From positions 726,540 through 790,539 of the forward strand of contig NZ_CP026378.1 in NCBI RefSeq assembly GCF_002953215.1: DNA of 64,000 nt, in the 5' to 3' direction. Position numbers and translations under genes: made by a program. This document shows, piece after piece, positions 53,708 through 63,232 of the stretch (position 1 is the stretch's first letter; each line of letters begins with the position of its first letter). Source of the DNA: Mixta calida (GTDB lineage: Bacteria > Pseudomonadota > Gammaproteobacteria > Enterobacterales > Enterobacteriaceae). Below the pieces are notes generated by a model. That model had not been told where the DNA came from and did not search any database. It saw nothing but the letters and a program-made list of their open reading frames with translations.

Positions 53708-55846
53708 ATGTCTGAACGCATCACCGTGCAGCTCCCGCTGGAGGGGCTGCTTTTCTGGAAGCTCGACGGCGTCGAGGCGCTGTCGCACCCCTTTGAGCTG
53801 ACCGTCACCCTGCTGAGCGCCGACCCGCGCATCGAGCGTCACGCGCTGCTGGGCCAGCCGCTGACGGTCTCCCTGCCGACCGGGCAGTTTCTGTCGGGCA
53901 CGCGCCACATCAACGGCAAAATCACCCGGATGGCGGTGCGGAGCGAGGAGCTGAGCGGCACGCGCTACGCGGTGTACGCGCTGACCATCGAGCCGGATCT
54001 GTGGCCGATGCGGCGGGACAAGAACTCACGCATCTTCCAGGGGCAGACGGCGGTGCAGATAATCCACCGGCTGCTGGCGGAGTACGGGGTGCAGGTGGAG
54101 GACCGGCTGAGCGGCAGTTACCGGGAATGGGAGTACTGCGTGCAGTACCAGGAGAGCAGCTTCGCGTTCATCAGCCGGCTGATGGAGCTGGAGGGGATTT
54201 ATTACTGGTTCCGCCACGAGGCGGACCGGCACGTGATGGTGCTGTCGGACGCGCCGGAGGCGCACGGGCCGTGGCCGGGCTGCGAGGCGATACCCTATCA
54301 CGTGACGGGCAGCGGCGGGGTGACGTCGGCGGCGGGGGTGAGCCGGTGGGCGCTGGAGGACAGCGTGACGCCGGGGATGTACAGCCTCGACGACTATGAC
54401 TTCCGCAAGCCGAACGCGTGGCTGCTGCAGGCGCGGCAGAACCCGGCGTCGCCGCGGCCGGGGCAGACGGAGGTGTTCGAGTGGCCGGGGCGCTTTGTGG
54501 AGCACGCGCAGGGAGAGAAGTACGCGCGCGTGCGCCAGGAGGAGTGGCAGGCGGCGCACCGTCAGATAAGCGGCGAGGGGACGACGCTGTGCCTGGCGCC
54601 GGGGTACACCTTCGCGCTGCTGAACGCGCCGCACGGGCAGGACAACGGGCGCTACCTGACGCTGTGGGTGAAGTACAGGCTGGAGGAGAACCGCTACGCC
54701 AGCGGGGAGGGGAAAACGGTGCACCACGTTGAGTTCCGGGTGCTGCCGGCGGAGGTGACGTACCGTCCGGCGGCGGCGACGCCGTGGCCGAAGACGTACG
54801 GTCCGCAGACGGCGCGGGTGGTGGGGCCGCAGGGGGAGTCGATTTACACCGACCGCTACGGGCGCATCAAGGTGAAGTTCCACTGGGACCGTGAGTCGGC
54901 GGGAGACGAGACGAGCTCGTGCTGGGTGCGGGTGTCGAGCGCGTGGGCGGGCCAGGGCTACGGCGGGGTGCAGATACCGCGGGTGAACGACGAGGTGGTG
55001 ATAGACTTCATCAACGGCGACCCGGACCGTCCGATAGTGACGGGGCGGGTGTACAACGAGGCGAGCATGCCGCCGTGGTCGCTGCCGGCGGCGGCGACGC
55101 AGATGGGGTTCCTGAGCCGGTCAAAGGACGGGACGCCGGACAACGCCAACGCGCTGCGGTTCGAGGACCGGGCGGGCGAGGAACAGGTGTGGATCCATGC
55201 CGAAAGGAATATGGATACCGAAGTCGAAAATGATGAAACTCACCTTGTTGGTAATAACCGAAGCAAAACAATTGTCGGTAATGAAACAACGCAGGTGAAG
55301 AAAAACCGCACCGAAACGGTCGATCAAAATGAAACGATCACCATACACCAAAACCGCAGCGAAACGGTGGACGGTAATGAAACGATTACCGTGCATTCTA
55401 ACCGGACTGAAACCGTCGATAAGAATGAAAATATTCGCATCGGGCAAAACCAGTCCGTCACTGTTAATGGCAATCAGACGCTTAAGGTCGATCAGGCTAA
55501 AAGTGAAACCATTACCCTGGCGTCAATGCTAAATGTTGGCCTGGCGCAGAATACTAATATAGGCGGCGCCTATATGCTCAATGTTGGCGCCGGCTGGGTG
55601 ACGACCGTGGGCGCCATGCAAATGCACAACGTGGGCCTGAAATATTCACTCAATGCCGGAAGAGATATCACACTGGATGCTGGCACAACGGCAGAAGTGA
55701 GCGCGGAAGAAAAAATCACGCTGGTATGCGGAGAATCGATGATTATTCTGGAGCAGAACGGCACCATTACTCTCAGCGCGAATAAAATCAAGCTGGTTGG
55801 TGAAAAGGTTATCGATATTGACGGCACCGAGATACATATCAACTGA
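53708..55846 (+). CDS. vgrG: T6SS spike protein VgrG (TssI)
   Basis: The 712-residue spike trimer caps the Hcp tube and carries the downstream PAAR-like effector. The gp27-like domain runs to about residue 380 (YEVHRLLAEYGVQVEDRLSG-like region, YCVQYQESSFAFISRLMELE), then the gp5 OB-fold with IYTDRYGRIKVKFHWDRES and WVRVSSAWAGQGYGGVQIPR. Residues 517-596 are five 16-residue NRxETV repeats that form the beta-helix needle, followed by a final beta region ending in KVIDIDGTEIHIN. No extra effector domain is attached. Base composition changes sharply near 55190, suggesting a mosaic gene. Confidence 0.96.
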   Translation: MSERITVQLPLEGLLFWKLDGVEALSHPFELTVTLLSADPRIERHALLGQPLTVSLPTGQFLSGTRHINGKITRMAVRSEELSGTRYAVYALTIEPDLWPMRRDKNSRIFQGQTAVQIIHRLLAEYGVQVEDRLSGSYREWEYCVQYQESSFAFISRLMELEGIYYWFRHEADRHVMVLSDAPEAHGPWPGCEAIPYHVTGSGGVTSAAGVSRWALEDSVTPGMYSLDDYDFRKPNAWLLQARQNPASPRPGQTEVFEWPGRFVEHAQGEKYARVRQEEWQAAHRQISGEGTTLCLAPGYTFALLNAPHGQDNGRYLTLWVKYRLEENRYASGEGKTVHHVEFRVLPAEVTYRPAAATPWPKTYGPQTARVVGPQGESIYTDRYGRIKVKFHWDRESAGDETSSCWVRVSSAWAGQGYGGVQIPRVNDEVVIDFINGDPDRPIVTGRVYNEASMPPWSLPAAATQMGFLSRSKDGTPDNANALRFEDRAGEEQVWIHAERNMDTEVENDETHLVGNNRSKTIVGNETTQVKKNRTETVDQNETITIHQNRSETVDGNETITVHSNRTETVDKNENIRIGQNQSVTVNGNQTLKVDQAKSETITLASMLNVGLAQNTNIGGAYMLNVGAGWVTTVGAMQMHNVGLKYSLNAGRDITLDAGTTAEVSAEEKITLVCGESMIILEQNGTITLSANKIKLVGEKVIDIDGTEIHIN
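55256..55495 (+). repeat. Five 48-bp tandem repeats in vgrG (16-residue beta-helix units)
   Basis: Successive 16-residue units begin NRSKTIVGNETT, NRTETVDQNETI, NRSETVDGNETI, NRTETVDKNENI and NQSVTVNGNQTL. The DNA copies are divergent. Such repeats build the triangular spike shaft; unit number sets needle length and could change by recombination. Confidence 0.88.
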
Positions 55847-55848
55847 TT

Positions 55849-57003
55849 ATGGAAAACTTCATTAACCTTAGCGCTTTCCCGGCCATGCTCTTTGAGTCGT
55901 TTGATCAACATGATCACGCATTTAGTGTCGTTACTGCTCGTATCAGTTATGACTTCGATATAGCGTCCGGTTCGCTGACTTTTTGTGCGGAACAACCTGA
56001 ACTGGTAGAGCAGGATGAATATTATGGAGAACCGGGTAGAAGCTCAGTATGTTTCGAAAGCGATCTGGCGCCCTGGAAGCCCCGGCTGGATGTGGTAATT
56101 AATGGCACGGCATGGGCGCCGGGAGATAAGCCAGTACGTGAGTTTACCGTAGGCGCGCAAATTGGCGATTTCACACGGCTGCTGCGTATTTACGGTCCAC
56201 GTGAATGGCGCAAAATGATAGCAGGCTGGAGCCTGTCAGCCGCGCAGCCGATCATCTCTCTGCCGCTACGCTACGAATACGCCGCTGGGGGATTTTATAC
56301 GCTTCAGGAGGGCGAAGAGTATGCATCGCCCGCGAATACGGCAGGAATGGGCTGGTACAGCGCGGAATACCTGAAGAAAATCAATAAACAGCGATTGCCT
56401 GCGCCGCAGATTGAGCTTTTGCCTCAGCCGATAAAAAGTATTGATGAAATCAGCCTGCCGGCGGGGTTTGGCTTTTTTGGCCGCGGCTGGCAGGGAAGAA
56501 TCGAATATGCAGGCACTTATGACGAAGTATGGCAGCGTGACCGCCATCCTTTTCTTCCGACTGACTTTCGTTTTGATTATTGGTGTGGCGCCCATCCCTG
56601 GATGCAATTTCCTTTACCACAGCCTCTACAGGCGGTACCGATTAAACTGAAATACCTCATCAGCGCACAGGAAAAAAGCGATCAGGAAATTTCCTTTCAT
56701 GTGCCGGTCGAATCACTGTTTATTTTCATCACGACGGCAAAAGGGGCGGGCGTAGCGAAAGATATGCAGCTTGATACGTTGGTTATCGATCTGCCGCAAC
56801 GAAAGGTGCATTGTACTTATCGTGCAGCCGTTTCTGAAAATATGGAGCCGGTCATGACAGAACTCCGTTTTATTCAGCGTAGCGACAGAGAAGTCATGTT
56901 AAAGCGCGCAGAGGAAATGAACGCCGATCCTTCGAGTCAGGAATTTATGCCGCTTCCGCCTTCGCTGGCTGCTAAATTACCGCAGGAAAATCATCATGGC
57001 TGA
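55849..57003 (+). CDS. DUF2169-family T6SS adaptor
   Basis: A 384-residue protein of the DUF2169 family, which act as chaperone/adaptors that load PAAR-like effectors onto VgrG. The N-terminus shows the typical LSAFPAMLFESFDQHDHAFS opening and FTVGAQIGDFTRLLRIYGPR; NTAGMGWY lies in the middle and the last third is LPLRYEYAAGG-like beta sheet. It lies 2 bases after vgrG and overlaps the PAAR-like effector gene by 8 bp, exactly the expected order spike, adaptor, cargo. Confidence 0.9.
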   Translation: MENFINLSAFPAMLFESFDQHDHAFSVVTARISYDFDIASGSLTFCAEQPELVEQDEYYGEPGRSSVCFESDLAPWKPRLDVVINGTAWAPGDKPVREFTVGAQIGDFTRLLRIYGPREWRKMIAGWSLSAAQPIISLPLRYEYAAGGFYTLQEGEEYASPANTAGMGWYSAEYLKKINKQRLPAPQIELLPQPIKSIDEISLPAGFGFFGRGWQGRIEYAGTYDEVWQRDRHPFLPTDFRFDYWCGAHPWMQFPLPQPLQAVPIKLKYLISAQEKSDQEISFHVPVESLFIFITTAKGAGVAKDMQLDTLVIDLPQRKVHCTYRAAVSENMEPVMTELRFIQRSDREVMLKRAEEMNADPSSQEFMPLPPSLAAKLPQENHHG

Positions 57004-58264
57004 AAACTATGCAGCCCGAAAAGAGGGGCAGTATAAAATCGTTGGCCTTGCGCCTGATGTGTGTTTTACGCCGGGTATGTCAAACCCCGTTCCCTATCCT
57101 GTGATTTCCACACTTGCTCCCGCTAAAAATACGGTTGATTCCGTACTTTTTAACGGTAACCCCGCTTTTGTTCATGATGGAAGCTTTAGCCCAGTCACCA
57201 TTGGAGACGCCGCTGGCAGTAATAAGGGCGTAGTCAGTGGAACAGTGGAAGGGGATTGCTGGTCCATTGAGCACAGCCCGGATACCTGGGTTGGCGGGCT
57301 TCCGCTTAATCGTGTTCAGGATCTGTTTGCAATGAACGGCAAGGCGATGGGCGGGCGTGGCGGCAACCTGACGAAAAAGGAAGCCTGGGAAAGGCGTAAG
57401 CAACTTATCGCAAAGGGCAAGCAAAGCAGCAATCCTAAGGTGCGTGCGGCGGCTGAACGTCTGGATCTGAATAATACCGGGATAGAAAAGGCGCGATTAG
57501 CTGATTACATCTATGAGCCGCGTAACCCTGCTCTGCCTGTGCCTCCGGTGCCGGAAGGCTGGAAGGATATCAGTGATGATCCTGAAGCTTTGGCAAAGTT
57601 TAGCCTGAAGCCAGCAAATTTAAATATCCCTGGTGAACCCGGCTTCCGCTCTCGAGTATATGTCCCTGATGAAAATGTTTTTGGCAAAGATATGTCTGCC
57701 TCTGTTGTTTTTCGCGGAACACGAATGGAGGAAGGGGTCGACTGGAAAAATAATTTTCAGCAGGGGGTGAATATGCAGTCAAAGTATTATAAGCAGTCTG
57801 TGCAAATTGGGAACGCAGTACAGCGCTCACCTACGCCGGTTGATATCGTCGGCCATTCCCTGGGGGGCGGATTAGCTTCCTCAGCATCCAGGGCCAGCGG
57901 AAAACCAGGTTGGACCTTTAATGCTGCAGGACTGCATAAAGAAACCGTTAGAAAATATGGCGGCAGTGAATTTACGCCTGAAAAAGGTAAAGAGTACATT
58001 ACGGCATATCGTGTTAAGGGTGAAGTGCTAACTTCTATTCAGGAACCGGGATTTTGGGGAGGCGCAGGTATCCTGTTGGGTACGAGCATCGCCGGAGCAG
58101 GCTTGCTGGGTATAGGAATACTTAATGCGCCCGCAGCTGTAGGAACCCATCATGACCTTGAGGGCGGTACTGGCAATATTGTTGACAAGCATGGTATGGA
58201 TCAGGTTATTCGCTGTATCGAACAGGAAAAGGCAACGGACGAAGCGTTATTGTCAGCTCAATAA
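56996..58264 (+). CDS. PAAR-like (DUF4150) T6SS effector with lipase domain
   Basis: A 422-residue cargo effector. Residues about 15-125 form a DUF4150 PAAR-like tip (APDVCFTPGMSNPVPYPVIS, GDAAGSNKGVVSGTVEGDCW). The C-terminal part is an alpha/beta-hydrolase of lipase-3 type: VFRGTRMEEG, then the nucleophile elbow GHSLGGG (286-292, Ser288), and a small-residue hydrophobic helix near 355-380 (GILLGTSIAGAGLLGIGIL), with GTHHD just after it as a possible source of the catalytic His. It probably attacks phospholipids in the target cell. The gene after it encodes a lipoprotein that may be its immunity. Confidence 0.82.
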   Translation: MAENYAARKEGQYKIVGLAPDVCFTPGMSNPVPYPVISTLAPAKNTVDSVLFNGNPAFVHDGSFSPVTIGDAAGSNKGVVSGTVEGDCWSIEHSPDTWVGGLPLNRVQDLFAMNGKAMGGRGGNLTKKEAWERRKQLIAKGKQSSNPKVRAAAERLDLNNTGIEKARLADYIYEPRNPALPVPPVPEGWKDISDDPEALAKFSLKPANLNIPGEPGFRSRVYVPDENVFGKDMSASVVFRGTRMEEGVDWKNNFQQGVNMQSKYYKQSVQIGNAVQRSPTPVDIVGHSLGGGLASSASRASGKPGWTFNAAGLHKETVRKYGGSEFTPEKGKEYITAYRVKGEVLTSIQEPGFWGGAGILLGTSIAGAGLLGIGILNAPAAVGTHHDLEGGTGNIVDKHGMDQVIRCIEQEKATDEALLSAQ

Positions 58265-58273
58265 GGCCATTTT

Positions 58274-59041
58274 ATGAAAAACTTCTTTGCTATCAGGAAA
58301 TACAGTTCAACTCTCTTATGGACAGCGCTGAGCCTGTTTGCAATTTCAGGATGTAACGCAATGAAAATTTACCCTCCCGAAGATTTTTTCCATGGCACGC
58401 AGCTTACGCTGGCGCAAAGTATTTATCAGGGCGATCTGGCCTTGGTAAAACAACAGGCTGGCGTAACCGATCTTAACAAGCCCGGCAGGCAGGATATGAC
58501 GATTCTGTTTTACGCCCTGCATTGCGCACAGGGAGAAAAGCAGCAGCAGCTGGCCATCATGAGCGAACTGGTAAGGCAGGGGGCAGATCCGCTGCAGAAT
58601 GTGCCAGATATGGGCAGTGTAGCAGGCGTAACGGCCAGTTCATCCTCACCTGAGTATATGGAAGCTCTGCTTGACGGAGGAATGAGTCCTAATGCTGCGG
58701 TTCAGAAAAGTCCTATCTTTTATTATTCCGCCTCGGATAATACCCTGAATACATTATCCTTAATGATTCAGCGTGGCGCTAATATCAATCAAAGCGATAA
58801 TTTAGGCAGAACGGTTCTTATGGAAGCACTGGATGGTATGCAGCTTGATACCGTTGTCTGGCTGCTTAAGCATGGCGCCGATCCGCACGCGGTGGAAACC
58901 AACAGCGGCTGGTCGTTTGCACGACAGTTAGCATATGTTGTAAAGCGCAATAATGGTCAGGAAGGTCCCACGCTGGATAAACTCAACGAAATAATAGCGC
59001 TGATAAAACAGGCTGGCGTAAGCTGGCCCCCTGCGCAATAA
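58274..59041 (+). CDS. Ankyrin-repeat lipoprotein, probable immunity to the lipase effector
   Basis: A 255-residue lipoprotein; the signal sequence ends in FAISGC (Cys27). The mature protein contains ankyrin-type units, for example DMTILFYALHCAQGEKQQQL, LSLMIQRGANINQSDNLGR and TVLMEALDGMQLDTVVWLLK. Lipoproteins with ankyrin repeats encoded directly after T6SS phospholipase effectors serve as periplasmic immunity in other systems. It starts 9 bases after the effector stop, so co-expression is likely. Confidence 0.8.
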   Translation: MKNFFAIRKYSSTLLWTALSLFAISGCNAMKIYPPEDFFHGTQLTLAQSIYQGDLALVKQQAGVTDLNKPGRQDMTILFYALHCAQGEKQQQLAIMSELVRQGADPLQNVPDMGSVAGVTASSSSPEYMEALLDGGMSPNAAVQKSPIFYYSASDNTLNTLSLMIQRGANINQSDNLGRTVLMEALDGMQLDTVVWLLKHGADPHAVETNSGWSFARQLAYVVKRNNGQEGPTLDKLNEIIALIKQAGVSWPPAQ

Positions 59042-59196
59042 GCTACCTGTTTAAAAGCCATTGAGATCTGGCCCTTTGGCTTTTATCACTTTTTTAATTA
59101 TCAATAAATATTTATTTTGTTATTTCAGATGGCTTTTTTATTCTCCAATAAGAAGCACCTGGTTGCAGTGTTGTCTGTTAAACAAGTGGCCCTGGT

Positions 59197-59598
59197 ATGA
59201 AAATAATTATTCTTATATTGAAACTTATCACTTGCCTCGCGAATTTTGCGATTTCTTTATGGCTACAGTATATAATGGCGAATGGCTTGTTCTGGATGGT
59301 TATCTCCATTGTAGGTATGAAGGGGCATGACTGGGGGGGATGGTTAACAGCGTTCAAGCCGATATTAATGCTTTATGCGCTTAATGGCGTAGTGATAGTG
59401 ATTTGTGGCTTATTGGTAGCCTGGAACTATCTGGATAGAAGAAAGTTTATTTGTTTGTTTCTGGCTATGTTGCAGCTACCGTTTTTTTATTTTATGTCGA
59501 AGACCACGCATGGCGATCTCTTCTTCGCTCCGGTTGTCTGGGTTGCGGCGATAGCCTCTGTCGCTGGTTTAGCAAGTAATTATATTAAGCTCAGATGA
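59197..59598 (+). CDS. Hypothetical four-helix membrane protein
   Basis: A 133-residue protein with about four transmembrane helices (LILKLITCLANFAISLWLQY, PILMLYALNGVVIVICGLLV, FICLFLAMLQLPFFYFM and VVWVAAIASVAGLASNYI). It is AT-rich and lies between the ankyrin lipoprotein and rhs. No family is recognised. It could be a second immunity protein for the lipase, or for a past Rhs tip; nothing in the sequence decides this. Confidence 0.6.
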   Translation: MKIIILILKLITCLANFAISLWLQYIMANGLFWMVISIVGMKGHDWGGWLTAFKPILMLYALNGVVIVICGLLVAWNYLDRRKFICLFLAMLQLPFFYFMSKTTHGDLFFAPVVWVAAIASVAGLASNYIKLR

Positions 59599-59666
59599 AT
59601 CGCTAATTTAATTGGCTATTCGCTGAGTGCCTTATCGTTTTATTCATTATTGCAGGGAGCCCTCCG

Positions 59667-61238
59667 ATGGCAACCGGAAATACCATTGGTAAATTACAAT
59701 ATGCGCCTGCGCCGCAAGGAAACGTTGCGGCAGGAAGCGCCAATCCACCTAAAAAGAAAAGCTGGTGGAGTAGTTACGGCGACTGGGTACATACCGGGCT
59801 GGATGTGTTAGGCGCCGTACCCATTGTCGGCGTGGTTGCCGATGGGGCTAATGCGGCAATTTATACTGCTGAAGGCGATTACGGCAACGCGGCATTGTCT
59901 GCGGCATCAGCCGCCGCAAACTTCGTGCCCGGAGGCGGAGCCGCATTCAAAGCGGGTAAGCTGGCGGCAAAAACAGGCAAAGCGCTGGAAGCGGCGAAAG
60001 CAGGAAAAGCCGTAGCAAAAGAAGGCGCAGAGCTGACTGAAAAGGCCATCGTAAAAAGCGAGAAAGCTGCTTTAAAAGCCGAAGGGAAGGTGGCAAAAGA
60101 GGAGACGGGATCGGTTTTACAGGCGAAGAAAGCTGGCAGCGAAAAAGGGGGCAGTAATAAGGGCAAAGGTGGCAAAAAACAGACAGAAAGCTGTAAAAAT
60201 GGCCTGCTGATTGGTAACCCCGTGAACCCGCTGCTCGGCATTAAGGTACTGGCGGGAGATGATAATCTTGATTTTGCCTTTCCGGCCGCCGTGCCGCTTA
60301 ACTGGCAACGTTATTACTATTCTGACGAGTTAGCGAATGGTTGGCTTGGACAAGGATGGTTTTTGCCTTTTTCGCCGGAAGTTCGCGAAACGGATGACGT
60401 TCTGCGTTATATCGATGAGCAAGGACGCGAAATCGATTTTCCTCGCATCGCTCCAGACCTGCCAGCTCGCCTGCATCGCTATGAACAGCTTACCTTGTCG
60501 CAGCCGAAGCAAGGACTTTATCGTCTGTCGACCTCTGACGAACAACGTCACTGGCTGTTCAGCCAGGAAGTGGAGACTGGCCGCTTTTTGATGACGGCTA
60601 TGGAAGATGCGCATGGCAATCAGCTTACTATCCATTACGACAGCAACAACTTGCCAGCGGAAATCATAGACAGCGCCGGACGTCGCTTTCTGATCCAGTT
60701 CGCCGAGCTTCGTCTGTCGGATGGAGAGAATGTCAGGCGTATCGTCGCTGTAAGCTGCCGTCATCCTTCCGAGCCGGAGCTACCTGAAATGCTCTGCCGC
60801 TATGACTATTCGGAAGAGGGCGATTTAATTGCCGTGCGTAACGGTAAAGATGAAGTCGTCAGAGATTTCCGTTATCGCAACCATATTATGGTCGCGCATC
60901 GTCTGGCGGGCGAAATGGCCTGTTTTTATCACTACGACCGTCACGATGTACACGGCAAAGTGCTGGCGCACCGCAACAGCCTGGGGCAGACCTGGCAATT
61001 TGACTATCAGCCGAATGCCACGCTTGTTACTGATGTGCTCGGCCGCATAACGCGTTACGAGTTCGATGATAATCATGAACTGACTGCGCTCGTTAATACT
61101 CAGGGAGGAATCACGCGTATTAAGCGTAATGCGCGCGGGCAAGCTATTGCGGTAACCGATCCGGCTGGGCGCATTACCCGTTATCGCTATGACGAACGCG
61201 GAAACTGTACGGCGGTAATTTCGCCGGATGGGGAATGA
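59667..61238 (+). CDS. Rhs protein, N-terminal part (reading frame broken at the 3' end)
   Basis: The first 523 residues of a T6SS Rhs effector. The N-terminus has no PAAR domain; it holds a small-residue hydrophobic region (VHTGLDVLGAVPIVGVVADG) and a Lys/Ala-rich linker, then the DUF6531/Rhs start GNPVNPLLGIKVLAGDDNLD and several YD repeats (RYDYSEEGDLIAVRNG, RYEFDDNHELTALVN). The frame ends with SPDGE-stop at a G4 tract (61230-61233). One more G would read on into the next frame as SPDGGMTRIDF, so the gene was one piece. Confidence 0.85.
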   Translation: MATGNTIGKLQYAPAPQGNVAAGSANPPKKKSWWSSYGDWVHTGLDVLGAVPIVGVVADGANAAIYTAEGDYGNAALSAASAAANFVPGGGAAFKAGKLAAKTGKALEAAKAGKAVAKEGAELTEKAIVKSEKAALKAEGKVAKEETGSVLQAKKAGSEKGGSNKGKGGKKQTESCKNGLLIGNPVNPLLGIKVLAGDDNLDFAFPAAVPLNWQRYYYSDELANGWLGQGWFLPFSPEVRETDDVLRYIDEQGREIDFPRIAPDLPARLHRYEQLTLSQPKQGLYRLSTSDEQRHWLFSQEVETGRFLMTAMEDAHGNQLTIHYDSNNLPAEIIDSAGRRFLIQFAELRLSDGENVRRIVAVSCRHPSEPELPEMLCRYDYSEEGDLIAVRNGKDEVVRDFRYRNHIMVAHRLAGEMACFYHYDRHDVHGKVLAHRNSLGQTWQFDYQPNATLVTDVLGRITRYEFDDNHELTALVNTQGGITRIKRNARGQAIAVTDPAGRITRYRYDERGNCTAVISPDGE

Positions 61239-63232
61239 CGCGCATTGATTTTCACCCCCACTGGAACAGGCCGGTGCGTATTACCGATATGCTCGGCGCA
61301 TCGCGTGAATTTACCTGGGATGTGGCAGGTAACCTGATACGTGAAATGGATGAGCTGGGCCGTATCACAGAATATAACCATGATGATGCCGGTAATCTGG
61401 TCCGCATTCGCGATGCGGCATCGGGTATTCAGACGTTTACCTGGAATGCGGCGGGTTTCCTTTTATCCCATACGGACTGTTCTGGCCGTACAACGCAGTA
61501 CAGCTATGACAAATATGGTTGGCTTAAAAGCCGCACTGATGCGGCGGGCAACATCACAACATGGCAACACAACGCTGACGGCTTGCCGGTAAAGGTGTCT
61601 CACGCTGATGGCGGTACGGAAATATATGATTATGACCGTTATCGTCGTCTGGTGAGCTTTACCAGCGCCGAAGGCCAGCGCACCCACTGGGAGCTGGGCG
61701 GCGATGGTTTGCCTGAGGCGCGTATCAATGCATTGGGTCACCGCATCACTTATCAATATGATGAAGCGCGCCGTCTTACGGGGTTGGTTAATGAAAACGG
61801 CGTGCGCTATGAGATGGCCTGGGACGCGCTGGATAATCTTATTCGCGAGTGCGGCTTCGACGGTTGTCAGACGGAATATGAATATGACGCCAGCGGCTGG
61901 CCCGTTGCGCGTAAAGAATATGGCAACACCGGAAAGGAAAGCGTCATTCAGACGCGCTGGCAGCGTGATGCAGCCGGACGTCTGCTGGAGAAGCTGGTGG
62001 CCCAGGGCAGTAAACGTCAGTGGCAGCGCACCCGTTATCGTTACGATGCAAACGGTCGCCTTATCACCGGGATTAACTCAGGCGGACGCGTAGAGCTGGA
62101 ATGGGATGCTGCCGGTCAGCTGCTAAGAGAACAAACGCTGACGCGTGGTAAAAGCGTCATTCTGCAACATCAGTACGACGAGCTGGGCAACCGTACTGTT
62201 ACCACTTTGCCTGACGGACGTGAAATCAGGCATTTTTATTACGGCAGCGGGCATCGCATTCAGGTGAACTGGGGCAGGCGGGTTATCAGCGAGAGCGGGC
62301 GTGATGCCCTGCACCGGGAAGTCCGCCGCACCCAGGGGATACTGACCAGCGAATATGTGCATGATGAGGCGGGCCGCCTGATAAGCCAGCGGGCGAGTTA
62401 CAAAAATCAATTAGTGGTAGGACGTGAATATGCGTGGCGGCGCGACGGGCAGCTGAAGCAGATGACAGACAGCCACAGCGGCGCGCACCGCTACGGCTAT
62501 GACGCACTGGGCAGGCTCACACAGGCCGGAGGCGAACGGTTTACCTTCGACCCGGCCTATAACCTGCTGGCGCAGGAGAAGGCGCCGCCGCTGAGGGATA
62601 ACCGCCTGCGGGTACTCGGCGACTGCCTCTGGAACTACGACGCACACGGCAACGTCACGGAGAAACGCGCCGGCCGCCATACCGCGCAGCGTTTTCTCTG
62701 GAACGCAGAGCATCAGCTGGAAGCGGCGGTGACCTGGCGTAACGGCACGGAGCAGCGAACCCGTTACGGCTACGATGCGTTCGGACGGCGCAGCTGGAAG
62801 CAGGACGCCTTCGGGGTGACGCGCTTTATCTGGGACGGCAACCGGCTGCTGAGCGAGGAGCGGGGCGAACGTCAGCACATCTGGATTTATGAAGATGAAG
62901 GCTTTGTGCCGCTGGCGCAAATCAGCACGCGGCGCGGGGAAAGCGAGCATGACGCGCAGGTGTACTGGTATCACACCGACCAGGCGGGGCTGCCGCGTGA
63001 ACTGACGGGCGTGACGGGCGAGGTGGCATGGCGGGCAGATTACCGCGCCTGGGGCAGAACCGTGCGGGTAGAAGCGGGGCGGGAGGACGCAGGGCCGGTG
63101 CATCAGCCGCTGCGTTTTCAGGGGCAGTATTACGATGCGGAAACCGGTTTGCACTATAACCGGTTCAGGTACTATGATCCGGATGCGGGACGTTTTATCA
63201 GCCAGGATCCGATAGGGCTGGCGGGGGACTGA
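61235..63232 (+). CDS. Rhs protein, core part (second fragment, broken again at its 3' end)
   Basis: The 665-residue continuation of Rhs, consisting of YD repeats (YDKYGWLKSRTDAAGNITTW, YQYDEARRLTGLVNENGVRY) that form the cocoon, and the conserved end of the core (GQYYDAETGLHYNRFRYYDP and DAGRFISQDPIGLAG). GC content rises in its last kilobase. The frame stops at a G5 tract (63223-63227); one more G would continue GLNLYQYAPNPLTWIDPWGL into the toxin tip. The ATG at 61235 overlapping the previous stop looks like coupling but is inside the repeat domain, so it is probably not a genuine start. Confidence 0.85.
   Translation: MTRIDFHPHWNRPVRITDMLGASREFTWDVAGNLIREMDELGRITEYNHDDAGNLVRIRDAASGIQTFTWNAAGFLLSHTDCSGRTTQYSYDKYGWLKSRTDAAGNITTWQHNADGLPVKVSHADGGTEIYDYDRYRRLVSFTSAEGQRTHWELGGDGLPEARINALGHRITYQYDEARRLTGLVNENGVRYEMAWDALDNLIRECGFDGCQTEYEYDASGWPVARKEYGNTGKESVIQTRWQRDAAGRLLEKLVAQGSKRQWQRTRYRYDANGRLITGINSGGRVELEWDAAGQLLREQTLTRGKSVILQHQYDELGNRTVTTLPDGREIRHFYYGSGHRIQVNWGRRVISESGRDALHREVRRTQGILTSEYVHDEAGRLISQRASYKNQLVVGREYAWRRDGQLKQMTDSHSGAHRYGYDALGRLTQAGGERFTFDPAYNLLAQEKAPPLRDNRLRVLGDCLWNYDAHGNVTEKRAGRHTAQRFLWNAEHQLEAAVTWRNGTEQRTRYGYDAFGRRSWKQDAFGVTRFIWDGNRLLSEERGERQHIWIYEDEGFVPLAQISTRRGESEHDAQVYWYHTDQAGLPRELTGVTGEVAWRADYRAWGRTVRVEAGREDAGPVHQPLRFQGQYYDAETGLHYNRFRYYDPDAGRFISQDPIGLAGD

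Noticed and set aside
55256-55495. Tandem repeats as a possible CRISPR or mobile element signal
   Set aside because: The repeats are in-frame 48-bp units with divergent DNA, encoding the VgrG beta-helix; there are no spacers.
61227-61240. Programmed -1 frameshift or coupled translation in rhs
   Set aside because: GATGGGGAATG does not allow both tRNAs to re-pair in the -1 frame, and the overlapping ATG lies inside the YD-repeat domain. A base deletion or sequencing error is simpler.
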